This document shows, piece by piece, positions 23,679-31,480 of a stretch of 41,085 nt of DNA (position 1 is the stretch's first letter; each line of letters starts with the position of its first letter). Location of the stretch: contig CALLDR010000153.1 in assembly GCA_937997955.1 (NCBI GenBank), positions 1 through 41,085 of the forward strand, written 5' to 3'. This DNA is from an uncultured Emergencia sp. Lineage in GTDB: Bacteria; Bacillota; Clostridia; Peptostreptococcales; Anaerovoracaceae. Under the pieces are notes generated by a model. It was not told the origin of the DNA. It saw only the letters and a list, made by a program, of their open reading frames with translations, and ran no database searches. Position numbers and translations under genes: made by a program.

Positions 23679-24518
23679 ATGATACAGGATTTAGGAGACA
23701 AGAAATTGGACAACGCATATCAGAACCAGACGCCAGAGCCGGGCGATCAGTTTTTCCGCTTCGACAGAGATAAAATTTTGGTGAAGACGCTGCCCGGCGG
23801 CAGGCTTTTGCTTCCCACCGCAGGAGAACTGGGCTGCCCGCAGGGACAGTATCTGTTTTCCATCGGCGACGACAGGTACTTTTTGGAACTGCCGTCAAAG
23901 GGGGCAGGGGACCTGACGCTCCGCGCGCCGGAGGGATTCACCTTTGAGAGCGTGCGCGGCTTCCGGAGGCTGGAGATCAAAGAACTGGCATTCGCGGCGG
24001 CTACGGCGTATCATCTTTACCAGTGGTATCGGGACAACCGGTTCTGCGGACGCTGCGGGCACCCCGTGGAGCACAGCAGCCGGGAGCGGGCCCTTTGCTG
24101 TCCGTCCTGCGGCAATACCATCTATCCGAAGATCGCGCCGGCCGTCATCGTGGCTTTGACCGACGGCGACAGAATTTTGCTGACCAGGTACAACGGCAGA
24201 GCGTATAAGCGATACGCTTTGATCGCCGGGTTTACCGAGATCGGCGAGACGGCGGAAGAGACCGTCAGACGCGAGGTCATGGAAGAGGTCGGGCTCAAAG
24301 TGAAAAACATTACCTATTATAAGAGTCAGCCCTGGGGCACCGACAGCAACCTGCTGCTGGGATTTTTCTGTCAGCTGGACGGCAGCGACCGGATTACCAT
24401 GGACGAAGATGAGCTTTCTACGGCAGAGTGGTTTTACCGGGGAGAAATGCCGGAGCAGGACGACGGCTTCAGCCTGACCAGAGAAATGATGGAAAAATTT
24501 CGGAGAGGAGAGAGATAA
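23679..24518 (+). CDS. nudC: NAD+ diphosphatase / NAD-cap RNA decapping Nudix hydrolase
   Basis: A 279-residue NudC enzyme, which cleaves NADH or NAD to NMN and AMP and removes NAD caps from RNA. Domains in order: an N-terminal NudC fold (about 1-115), a four-cysteine zinc ribbon (CGRCG then CPSCG, about 118-150), and the Nudix domain with the box GFTEIGETAEETVRREVMEEVG and the following SQPW motif that marks the NudC branch. The stop TAA is directly followed by the trxB ATG, so the two genes form one operon for redox and nicotinamide-nucleotide housekeeping. The SQPW context (YKSQPWGTDSN) is slightly different from the usual SQPWPFP. Confidence 0.93.
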   Translation: MIQDLGDKKLDNAYQNQTPEPGDQFFRFDRDKILVKTLPGGRLLLPTAGELGCPQGQYLFSIGDDRYFLELPSKGAGDLTLRAPEGFTFESVRGFRRLEIKELAFAAATAYHLYQWYRDNRFCGRCGHPVEHSSRERALCCPSCGNTIYPKIAPAVIVALTDGDRILLTRYNGRAYKRYALIAGFTEIGETAEETVRREVMEEVGLKVKNITYYKSQPWGTDSNLLLGFFCQLDGSDRITMDEDELSTAEWFYRGEMPEQDDGFSLTREMMEKFRRGER

Positions 24519-25433
24519 ATGTACGATATCATTATCATAGGCGCTGGACCTGCCGGACTGTCAGCTGCCATCTACGGACAGCGAGGCGGAAAAAAGACCC
24601 TGGTTCTGGACGGCAAGGGTTTCGGCGGCCAGATCATCAATACCAGCGAGGTGGAGAATTATCCCGGCATTAAGCGCATATCAGGCTTTCAGTTCGCCTC
24701 AGAGATCTACGAGCAGGCGACGGAGCTGGGAGCAGAGGTGGTCTTTGAGAAGGCCGAAGCCATTGAGGACAGGGGAAGTACGAAGATCGTGAAGACCGGC
24801 AGCGGCCAGTACGAAGGCAAAGCGGTGATCCTGGCCACGGGAGCGAAGAACCGGCCTCTGGGACTGGCTGATGAAGAGAAATTTACCGGAGCAGGGCTTT
24901 CCTACTGCGCCGCCTGCGACGGCGCTTTTTTCCGAGGAAGGGACGTGGCGGTGGTCGGCGGCGGCAATACCGCCCTGGAGGACGCGGAAGTTTTATCCGG
25001 TATTGCGGACAAAGTGTATCTGATCCACAGGCGGGACACCTTCCGGGGAGACGCGGCAGGCGTAAAGCGGCTCGAGACTAAGGACAACGTGGAATTTATC
25101 CTGGACACGGTACCGGTGGCGTTCCTGGGGGAGAATACCATCAGCGGCCTCAAAATACGCAACGTAAAGAGCGGGGAAGAGCGTCAGCTGGAGGTTTCCG
25201 GCGTCTTCGCGGCCGTGGGACAGATGCCGGACAACCAGGCCTTTTCCAATGTAGCGGAGTTGGACAAAGGAGGATATATCGCGGCTGATGAATCCTGCAC
25301 GACGGCACGGGCTGGAATCTTTACGGCGGGGGACTGCCGAACCAAGAAGATACGCCAGCTGGCGACGGCGGCCGCTGACGGCGCTGTAGCGGCCCTGGCG
25401 GCCATTGAATACATCAATAGCATGCAGGCGTAA
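24519..25433 (+). CDS. trxB: Thioredoxin reductase
   Basis: A 304-residue flavoprotein that passes electrons from NADPH through FAD to thioredoxin. The FAD motif GAGPAGLSAAIYGQRGGK is at the N-terminus. The redox-active pair reads CAACD (about residue 130) instead of the more usual CATCD. The NADPH motif GGGNTALEDA and HRRDTFRGD are present, and the C-terminal ATG-like motif is AGIFTAGDCR. Length is standard. It starts at the base after the nudC stop, with AGGAGAG as ribosome binding site, and a terminator follows. Confidence 0.95.
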   Translation: MYDIIIIGAGPAGLSAAIYGQRGGKKTLVLDGKGFGGQIINTSEVENYPGIKRISGFQFASEIYEQATELGAEVVFEKAEAIEDRGSTKIVKTGSGQYEGKAVILATGAKNRPLGLADEEKFTGAGLSYCAACDGAFFRGRDVAVVGGGNTALEDAEVLSGIADKVYLIHRRDTFRGDAAGVKRLETKDNVEFILDTVPVAFLGENTISGLKIRNVKSGEERQLEVSGVFAAVGQMPDNQAFSNVAELDKGGYIAADESCTTARAGIFTAGDCRTKKIRQLATAAADGAVAALAAIEYINSMQA

Positions 25434-25495
25434 GCGAACTGAATTTGCTGTAATTGAAAAGGGAATTTGTTATAGAAAGCAATAGAAAGCATGAG

Positions 25496-25552
25496 AACCG
25501 ATATGATGCGGAGGTATTCTGCCGCGCGTATCGGTTTTGATGTTTTTTGTTA
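25496..25552 (+). terminator. Intrinsic terminator of the nudC-trxB operon
   Basis: AACCGATA (25496-25503) pairs with TATCGGTT (25529-25536), with an inner GCGG/CCGC stem, then TTTTGATGTTTTTTG. Confidence 0.8.
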
Positions 25553-25635
25553 CATTTTGAGTGACGTTTGTTACAACAATGAAAGTAAGAAGGTAATTCA
25601 TGTTAAAATATATTATGTTATTTTATATCTTACAG

Positions 25636-25664
25636 TTGAAAAAAGTAAAAAGTTAGGATAAGAT
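25636..25664 (+). promoter_or_regulatory. Candidate promoter of the LytTR regulator gene
   Basis: TTGAAA (25636-25641), 17 bases, TAAGAT (25659-25664). Matches are moderate. Confidence 0.45.
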
Positions 25665-25702
25665 AAAGACATACAAATGGATTTTTGTGATTGAAAAAGT
25701 TT

Positions 25703-25728
25703 ATTTCCCGGGCAATACTGCGGGAAAT
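25703..25728 (+). promoter_or_regulatory. Inverted repeat at the LytTR gene ribosome binding site
   Basis: ATTTCCCG (25703-25710) and CGGGAAAT (25721-25728) form a perfect 8-bp stem with a 10-base loop, just upstream of GGAGG. It could be an operator or a hairpin that affects translation. Confidence 0.5.
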
Positions 25729-25742
25729 TGGAGGATCATTTT

Positions 25743-26495
25743 ATGTGGGATATTGCTATTTGCGACAAGGACGCCGAGGCTGCCAGAGAGCTTTGTGAGA
25801 AGCTGGAGGAACTGCCTCTGCCTTGTCCTCATCGGATTCATCTGTATAACAGCGGACAGGCGCTGATAGATGAAATCAGCGAAAGACGGATGGAGCCATC
25901 TATCGCGATCCTGGACATTCACATCGGAGAAGAAAGCGGCATCGCGCTGGCCGCCCATATTCAGCAGCTGCGACGCTCCTGCCAGATCATCTTTACCTCA
26001 GAAAGCAGCATATATCCAGAAGGCATTTACGATGTGAGCCACATATACTTTCTTGTGAAGCCGGTCAGCCGGGAGGCTCTGGGCAAAGCGGCCGCCCTCG
26101 GCATCAGCAGGCTTGAAACGATGAAAAAGGAATGCATGTACGTCCGCAACAAAAGCGGAGACTTTGTGATTCCTTTTGACGACATATGCTCTCTGGAAAA
26201 GGAGAAGCGCAAGATCCTGGTGCGTACGGTGAACGGAGAGGCCTGCAGCTTTTACGGCAAATTTGAAGATATCGAGGATCAGTTAAAGCAGACCTTTGTC
26301 CGCTGTCATCACAGCTTTATCGTAAATCTGTACCGGGTGAAAAATATGGGGAAGGACTATTTCATTCTGTGGGACGACCGGAAGATCCCTATCAGCCGCA
26401 CGTATATCAAGCAGGTCAGACAGCAGTTCGCCGCCTATGCCGGCGAGGAGTATGAATGCGGCAGAATGGGGCAACCGCTTGCTGAGACGGAATAG
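25743..26495 (+). CDS. LytTR-family response regulator (orphan)
   Basis: A 250-residue protein of AgrA/LytT type. The ATG at 25743 (MWDIAICDKD) was chosen, with GGAGG eight bases ahead. The receiver domain (about 1-118) starts MWDIAICDKD with the acidic pocket; the phospho-acceptor Asp is in AILDIHIGEESGI (about residue 49) and the conserved Lys in FLVKPVSR. The LytTR DNA-binding domain (about 140-235) includes VRNKSGDFVIPFDDICSLEK and CHHSFIVNL. No histidine kinase or peptide gene is adjacent, so its partner must be encoded elsewhere. LytTR regulators often control bacteriocins, quorum systems or envelope genes (family knowledge). Confidence 0.9.
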   Translation: MWDIAICDKDAEAARELCEKLEELPLPCPHRIHLYNSGQALIDEISERRMEPSIAILDIHIGEESGIALAAHIQQLRRSCQIIFTSESSIYPEGIYDVSHIYFLVKPVSREALGKAAALGISRLETMKKECMYVRNKSGDFVIPFDDICSLEKEKRKILVRTVNGEACSFYGKFEDIEDQLKQTFVRCHHSFIVNLYRVKNMGKDYFILWDDRKIPISRTYIKQVRQQFAAYAGEEYECGRMGQPLAETE

Positions 26496-26689
26496 GCCGG
26501 GACGGCGGGAAATCGCCTGACAAAGTGCCGCGCAGCAGATGTAAGAATATGAGTATTAATGAGATAATATCCGCGATCCGTACAGCGCGGAAAAGTGAGG
26601 ACATTTTCTTTTGAAATGAGAGGGAAAAAATGGGAATTACAAAAAAGCCCTAAAAAGCTGCAAAAAAATACTAAAAATCGACAAGGGGG
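26496..26689. other. Intergenic region ahead of the second rpn gene
   Basis: No gene is seen. The stretch is A-rich in its second half and leads into two tandem promoters (26690-26719 and 26817-26846). Confidence 0.4.
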
Positions 26690-26719
26690 TTGACAGGGAC
26701 ACAGCCTTTCAGGTATACT
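26690..26719 (+). promoter_or_regulatory. Upstream promoter of the second rpn gene
   Basis: TTGACA (26690-26695), 18 bases, TATACT (26714-26719). Confidence 0.65.
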
Positions 26720-26816
26720 CTGCCCACAATCATGATTGCTAAAAACTGTAAGAAGATTTGTGGCGGCGGGAGCAGGTAAAAGCCGGATCATGCATATTCC
26801 ATAAGTGAATATACTG

Positions 26817-26846
26817 TTGACGGCATACCGACGCCCGCAGTATAAT
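26817..26846 (+). promoter_or_regulatory. Proximal promoter of the second rpn gene
   Basis: TTGACG (26817-26822), 18 bases, perfect TATAAT (26841-26846). Its position rules out the in-frame ATG at 26805 as the start of the gene that follows. Confidence 0.7.
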
Positions 26847-26867
26847 CAAGGAAAGGGGAGAGATATT

Positions 26868-27914
26868 TTGTATCCCGAAGAAAACACGAGAAAACCAGAG
26901 GGAGAGACCAGTCTGTCAAAGGCGGTCCGTATTGCGGAGAACAAGGCGGCCTACGACGCGGCCTGTAAGCGGATCCTGGCAGAGAAACGGATACTCGCGT
27001 GGATCATGAAAGAATGTGTGGAAGAATTTCAAGACTGCTCCCTGGAGGATATCGAAACCCGGTACATAGAGGGGACGCCCCAGGTTGGTGAAGTGGCCTT
27101 GCTGCCTGATGAGCCCGATCTTTGTTCTTCCGCGGCTTCCAGCGGCATTTCGCCTCTGATTCATGGTGAAAACGCCGAGGACACTTCTTTGAGAGAAGGC
27201 ACTGTGACCTACGACATCAGGTTTCGGGCAATCGCGCCGAAGGACGGGGCGCATATCGCTTTGCTGATCAACGCGGAGGGGCAGAAGGACTATACGCCGG
27301 GCTATCCCCTGCCGAAGCGGGGCATCTACTACTGCAGCAGAATGATTTCGTCTCAGTACGGCACCGAGTTCACGCAGGCGCATTATGAGAAGCTCAAGAA
27401 GGTCTACAGCATCTGGATATGTCTGGATCCGCCCCGATATCGTCAGAACACCATTACCAGATACAGGCTTCAGGAGGAGAATCTCGCAGGCTGCGTCAGG
27501 GAGCCGAAGGAAAACTACGATCTGATGGCGCTGGTCATGGTATGTCTGGGTAAGAAAGAGGAAGGAGAGAACAGGCTTCTGCAGATGCTGGATGTGCTGT
27601 TTTCAAGAAAACAGGGTCAGAAGGAAAAGCGGAAGCTTTTAGAATCGGAGTTTGACCTGCCTATGACGCAGGAGCTGGACGAGGAGGTATCGAAAATGTG
27701 CAATTTCAGCGATGTTGTAGAGCGAGAGGGCATGGAAAGAGGCCTGGAAAAGGGCATGAAAAAGGGGCTGGCAGAAGGCCTTGCGACCGGCATTCTGCAG
27801 GGGCGTCAGGCTGAGAAGCTGGACACTGCCCGCAGCATGAAGGGAGATGGGCTGGATATAGCCATGATTTGTAAGTATACCGGCTTGAAAATGGAAGAAG
27901 TGGAAGTGCTGTAG
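26868..27914 (+). CDS. Rpn family recombination-promoting nuclease / PD-(D/E)XK transposase-like protein
   Basis: A 348-residue protein started at a TTG at 26868, after AAGGGGAGAG; the proximal promoter overlaps all earlier starts. The nuclease core shows YDIRFRAIAPKDGAHIALLI then NAEGQKDYTPGYPLPKRGIY, in which Asp and the E-x-Q replace the PD-(D/E)XK catalytic residues at the usual spacing. SSQYGTEFTQAHYEKLKKV and WICLDPP follow as in relatives. The C-terminus (about 275-325) is a charged, Gly/Lys/Glu-rich helix (MERGLEKGMKKGLAEGL) typical of Rpn proteins. An insert at about 68-90 is Ser- and Asp-rich. It is a different subtype from the rpn gene at 1-693. Its biological role may be horizontal DNA recombination or phage defence (established for relatives, not shown here). 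Confidence 0.85.
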   Translation: MYPEENTRKPEGETSLSKAVRIAENKAAYDAACKRILAEKRILAWIMKECVEEFQDCSLEDIETRYIEGTPQVGEVALLPDEPDLCSSAASSGISPLIHGENAEDTSLREGTVTYDIRFRAIAPKDGAHIALLINAEGQKDYTPGYPLPKRGIYYCSRMISSQYGTEFTQAHYEKLKKVYSIWICLDPPRYRQNTITRYRLQEENLAGCVREPKENYDLMALVMVCLGKKEEGENRLLQMLDVLFSRKQGQKEKRKLLESEFDLPMTQELDEEVSKMCNFSDVVEREGMERGLEKGMKKGLAEGLATGILQGRQAEKLDTARSMKGDGLDIAMICKYTGLKMEEVEVL

Positions 27915-27974
27915 CTCTATGGCAGCACAACTCTATTTTGTGTAAAGCTTAAATCCATCATAAAACAAAAACAA

Positions 27975-28014
27975 AGCGACTCTCTCAGGCAGACTGGGGG
28001 AGCCGCTATTTTTT
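27975..28014. terminator. Convergent terminator between rpn and xre
   Basis: AGCGACTC (27975-27982) and GAGCCGCT (28000-28007) pair with one mismatch, followed by ATTTTTTAA on the plus strand. The stem overlaps the stop codon of the minus-strand xre gene. Confidence 0.75.
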
Positions 28015-28311
28015 AACGGTATCTTTCTCTTCAGGAAGGGGATTGCGGGGATAGGGGCGGGGATCATCGGTAAAACCGTAGATATAGTCGACACTTGTGT
28101 CAAACAGATAGGAAAGCTGAGCGGCCTGGTCGTAGGTAGGCTTGCGCAGACCTCGTTCCAGCTTGGAATAGTCAGATTGATCGATGCCGGTTTCCATCTG
28201 GATGTTCAGCTGGGTATAGCCCTTGCTTTTGCGAAGATCCTTCAGCCGGTTGTCTGCGGCCGATACAGCCTTTACGGGTTTGCTTTTTTCCCTTGCCTTT
28301 TTCTTCGGCAC
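28006..28311 (-). CDS. Xre-family HTH regulator
   Basis: A 101-residue protein with a GTG start (MPKKKAREK) preceded by AAAGGAGG. A Lys-rich N-terminus is followed by the helix-turn-helix LRKSKGYTQLNIQMETGIDQ, then SDYSKLERGLRKPTYDQAAQ and a VDYIYGFTDDPRPYP tail, usual for short Xre regulators. It is transcribed opposite to the pyrH operon. Nothing shows what it controls; the neighbouring rpn gene is a possible but unproven partner. Confidence 0.88.
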   Translation of the reverse strand: MPKKKAREKSKPVKAVSAADNRLKDLRKSKGYTQLNIQMETGIDQSDYSKLERGLRKPTYDQAAQLSYLFDTSVDYIYGFTDDPRPYPRNPLPEEKDTVKK

Positions 28312-28460
28312 CGAACACGCCTCCTTTCCCTATCAAGTATCATCTCAATTATGGCAGATTTTAAACGTGAAAATAGGGCAATACTCCCTAAGTGAAAAAA
28401 ACTAATGGATTTTATCATGACTCCTTCACGGAAAAACTGTTCCAAACAAGAAGAAACTAT

Positions 28461-28469
28461 GTTATAATG
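28461..28469 (+). promoter_or_regulatory. Extended -10 promoter of the pyrH-polC operon
   Basis: TGTTATAAT has a perfect TATAAT (28464-28469) with the TG of an extended -10. The -35 (TTCCAA at 17 bp) is weak. A leader of about 85 bases follows. Confidence 0.65.
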
Positions 28470-28559
28470 TTTCCAACAGATTGAAACGGCGCGGCCGCGC
28501 CCCTGCGGCGTAGCTGCAAAAGAAAGGAAATATAAAAATACGTTCATAAGGAGCAGAGA

Positions 28560-29264
28560 ATGGAACCAAAATACAGAAGAGTTCTTTTGAAAATCAGCGG
28601 AGAAGCGCTTGCCGGAAGCGATAAGTTCGGCATCAATGAAGATATGACCCAGAAGGTTGCCAGACAGGTGAAGGAGATCCACGATCTTGGCATCGAAGTG
28701 GCCATCGTCGTCGGCGGCGGAAACTTCTGGCGGGGCAGAACCAGCAAGGACATGGACCGCGCTACAGCCGACTACATGGGCATGCTGGCCACCGTGATGA
28801 ATTCCCTGGCCCTGCAGGACGCTCTGCTGGCAGAGGGGGTCAAGGCCAGAGTCCAGACCGCCATCGAAATGCGGGAGATCGCGGAGCCGTATGCCAGACG
28901 CAAGGCCATCAGCGAGCTTTCCCACGGAGATGTGGTCATCTTCGGCGCGGGCACAGGCAATCCGTTCTTCTCCACAGACACAGCCGCAGCCCTGAGAGCA
29001 GTGGAAATAGATGCAGATGTGATTCTGCTTGCCAAGAATGTCGACGCAGTTTACTCAGACGACCCGCAGACCAATCCCGATGCGGTCAAGTTCGACGAGC
29101 TGACCCATATGGAAGTTCTGGAGAAAAATTTAAAAGTCATGGACCTGACTGCCGCGACACTTTGTAAAGACAATAACATAGCCATTCACGTCTTCGGCAT
29201 TTCCGAAGAGGGAAATGTCCTGAGAGCCGTATATGGTGAAAGAATCGGTACGATAATCAAATAG
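28560..29264 (+). CDS. pyrH: UMP kinase
   Basis: A 234-residue UMP kinase (uridylate kinase, amino-acid kinase family), which makes UDP from UMP in pyrimidine synthesis and is hexameric in bacteria. Visible motifs are LKISGEAL at the N-terminus, VGGGNFWRG, RATADYMGMLATVMNSLALQ and AGTGNPFFSTDTAAALRA; ends DNNIAIHVFG and GTIIK. Length is standard. AAGGAG precedes the ATG. It opens the core operon; rpsB and tsf, which normally precede it in Firmicutes, are not here. Confidence 0.97.
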   Translation: MEPKYRRVLLKISGEALAGSDKFGINEDMTQKVARQVKEIHDLGIEVAIVVGGGNFWRGRTSKDMDRATADYMGMLATVMNSLALQDALLAEGVKARVQTAIEMREIAEPYARRKAISELSHGDVVIFGAGTGNPFFSTDTAAALRAVEIDADVILLAKNVDAVYSDDPQTNPDAVKFDELTHMEVLEKNLKVMDLTAATLCKDNNIAIHVFGISEEGNVLRAVYGERIGTIIK

Positions 29265-29274
29265 GAGGAACATC

Positions 29275-29829
29275 ATGAGTCAATCACACAAGAGTCTAGA
29301 AGAAAGAATTGCTAAGAGCATTTCCGTCCTGAAAGAGGACCTGAACACCGTCAGAGCGGGCAGAGCCAACCCGGCCCTGCTGGACAAGGTCACCGTAGAC
29401 TACTATGGAAGCCCGACCCCTCTGAAAAACCTTTCCAACATCTCCGTGCCTGATCCGAGAACGCTGATGATCACGCCTTTTGATCCGAAGTCCATCGGAA
29501 ACATCGAGAAGGCCATCAATGTGGCGGGCATCGGCATCACTCCGTCCAACGACGGCAAGTGCATCAGACTGGCGATCCCGCAGCTGACAGAGGAGAGAAG
29601 AAAGGAACTGACAAAGACCACCAAGAAGATGGGCGAGGACGCCAAGGTGGCCATCAGAAACCTCAGAAGAGAAGCCAACGACAACCTGAAGAAACAGGAA
29701 AAGGGCGGCGAGATTACGGAAGATGATCTGAAGAAGGAGCTGGATACCGTTCAGAAGACCATCGAAAAAGCTGTCAAGGATATCGACGATATCATCGCCG
29801 CAAAGGATAAGGAGATCCTGGAGGTATAA
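29275..29829 (+). CDS. frr: Ribosome recycling factor
   Basis: A 184-residue protein that, with EF-G, splits the post-termination ribosome. It starts with AGGAGGA ten bases after pyrH. Signatures are LNTVRAGRANPALLDKVTVD, GSPTPLKNLSNI, LMITPFDP, ITPSNDGKCIRLAIPQLTEE and RRELTK-like ERRKELTKTTKKMGEDAKVA. The end VQKTIEKAVKDIDDIIAAKDKEI is the final helix. It is the normal length. Confidence 0.97.
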   Translation: MSQSHKSLEERIAKSISVLKEDLNTVRAGRANPALLDKVTVDYYGSPTPLKNLSNISVPDPRTLMITPFDPKSIGNIEKAINVAGIGITPSNDGKCIRLAIPQLTEERRKELTKTTKKMGEDAKVAIRNLRREANDNLKKQEKGGEITEDDLKKELDTVQKTIEKAVKDIDDIIAAKDKEILEV

Positions 29830-29878
29830 AGCGAGCATAGCGGCGCAGAGGCGTCAGCGAATATTTTCTTCAGCGGAA

Positions 29879-29920
29879 AGGGCTGTCCTGTGCAGGCATA
29901 TGTGCTGGCTGGACAGCCCT
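29879..29920 (+). terminator. Hairpin between frr and uppS
   Basis: AGGGCTGTCC (29879-29888) and GGACAGCCCT (29911-29920) form a perfect 10-bp stem, without a T-run. It more likely stabilises the upstream mRNA or partly attenuates than terminates. Confidence 0.55.
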
Positions 29921-29948
29921 GAACTGCGTTTTCAGGTAAGGGGAAATT

Positions 29949-30677
29949 ATGATCGACAAGAATCGAATTCCGGCCCACGTTGCCATCATCATGGACGGCA
30001 ACGGAAGATGGGCGTCAAAAAGAGGTCTGCCCAAGCTGGCGGGCCACAATGCCGGCATGCTGGCCATGAAGGAGATCGTCAAGCGGTCCGACGTGCTGGG
30101 TATCAAATATCTGACCGTCTACGCCTTTTCCACAGAAAACTGGAAGCGATCAAAGGAAGAGGTAGGCGGCATCTTCAAGCTGCTGGTCAAGTATGTGGAC
30201 AGCGAGCTTGCCGAGCTGCACGAAAACAACGTGAAAGTCCGCGTCCTGGGGGACTATTCCCCACTTCCGGCCGTCGCCGTGGAGCGGCTTGAAAAGTCTC
30301 TGGCGACCACCAGAGAGAATACGGGACTTCAGTTTAACATAGCCCTGAACTACGGAAGCAGGGCGGAAATCATCAGAGCCGTGAACAGGATCAGAGAGGA
30401 CCAGGCGGCAGGGCGGATCTCACCGGAAACTGCCGTAGACGAGGCTCTGTTTTCGCGGTATCTGTACACAGGCGACGAAAACGGGAACGTGCCTGATCCA
30501 GACCTGATCATTCGGACCAGCGGTGAAGAACGGCTGTCCAATTTCATGCTCTGGCAGAGCGCGTACAGCGAATTTGAATTTACCGACTGCCTCTGGCCCG
30601 ATTTTACGCCGGAGGAATTTGAGCGGCTGATCGAAAACTTTCAGAGTCGTGACCGCCGCTTCGGAGGAAGGAAGTAG
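29949..30677 (+). CDS. uppS: Undecaprenyl diphosphate synthase (isoprenyl transferase)
   Basis: A 242-residue cis-prenyltransferase that builds the C55 lipid carrier for peptidoglycan. HVAIIMDGNGRWASKRGL has the catalytic Asp; FSTENWKRSKEEV and the C-terminal RTSGEERLSNFMLWQSAYSE with SGEERLSNF substrate motif are present. Length is standard. Start ATG at 29949 with AAGGGGAAA. It is two bases from cdsA. Confidence 0.96.
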   Translation: MIDKNRIPAHVAIIMDGNGRWASKRGLPKLAGHNAGMLAMKEIVKRSDVLGIKYLTVYAFSTENWKRSKEEVGGIFKLLVKYVDSELAELHENNVKVRVLGDYSPLPAVAVERLEKSLATTRENTGLQFNIALNYGSRAEIIRAVNRIREDQAAGRISPETAVDEALFSRYLYTGDENGNVPDPDLIIRTSGEERLSNFMLWQSAYSEFEFTDCLWPDFTPEEFERLIENFQSRDRRFGGRK

Positions 30678-30679
30678 TA

Positions 30680-31468
30680 ATGAAGACGAGAATCATTTCC
30701 GGACTTTGCATGGTGCCGCTGCTGGTCCTGGTCTATCTGGGCAGCTACTGGCTGGCAGCCATGTGCATCTTTGTAGGATTTATGGGAATCCGGGAGCTGG
30801 CAAACGGATTTCGGGTCATGGATATTTACCCGTCGGAAAAGGTGGCCTACGGCTCTTTGATCGTGCTGTACCTGATCAACGGTCTGTGGCCTCAGCACCA
30901 CGAATATATCATGGCGTGGCTGGCGTTCAGCATCATAGCCAGCTTTCTGTATATTTTTAAAATCAACGAGCGGAAAATCGAGGACGCCATGGCGACCATG
31001 CTGAGCATCATCTATGTGGTATTCTTCTCTTATCACGTGGTCATGGTGGATCAGACAGAGGAATACGCGGTTCTGATCTGGCTGGTGCTGCTGTCCGCGT
31101 TCTGCACCGATATTTTCGCGTACTTTACCGGGTATTTTCTGGGTAAGCACAAGCTGTGCCCGAACCTGAGCCCGAAAAAGACCATCGAAGGCGCTGTGGG
31201 AGGAACCCTGGGCAGCGTGATCTGCTGCGGTCTTTTCGGCCATTTTGTCGTGCCGCAGCTGTTTGTACACTGCATGATCATCGGCATGATCGGCGCGGTG
31301 CTGTCCCAGTGCGGGGATCTGTCCGCGTCGGCGATGAAACGGAAGATGGGGATCAAGGACTACGGGAACCTGATCCCAGGCCACGGAGGCGTGCTGGACC
31401 GCTTCGACAGCGTTCTCTTCACCGCTCCGGTGGTATACTACTACATTGTCCTGGTGCTGCAGTATTAG
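30680..31468 (+). CDS. cdsA: Phosphatidate cytidylyltransferase (CDP-diglyceride synthase)
   Basis: A 262-residue membrane enzyme that makes CDP-diacylglycerol from CTP and phosphatidate. About eight hydrophobic helices are seen. The CDS signature at the C-terminal third is complete: SQCGDLSASAMKRKMGIKD, YGNLIPGHGGVLDRFDS. AGGAAGGAAG precedes the start. Tightly packed between uppS and dxr. Confidence 0.96.
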   Translation: MKTRIISGLCMVPLLVLVYLGSYWLAAMCIFVGFMGIRELANGFRVMDIYPSEKVAYGSLIVLYLINGLWPQHHEYIMAWLAFSIIASFLYIFKINERKIEDAMATMLSIIYVVFFSYHVVMVDQTEEYAVLIWLVLLSAFCTDIFAYFTGYFLGKHKLCPNLSPKKTIEGAVGGTLGSVICCGLFGHFVVPQLFVHCMIIGMIGAVLSQCGDLSASAMKRKMGIKDYGNLIPGHGGVLDRFDSVLFTAPVVYYYIVLVLQY

Positions 31469-31480
31469 ACGGGTTTGGTG

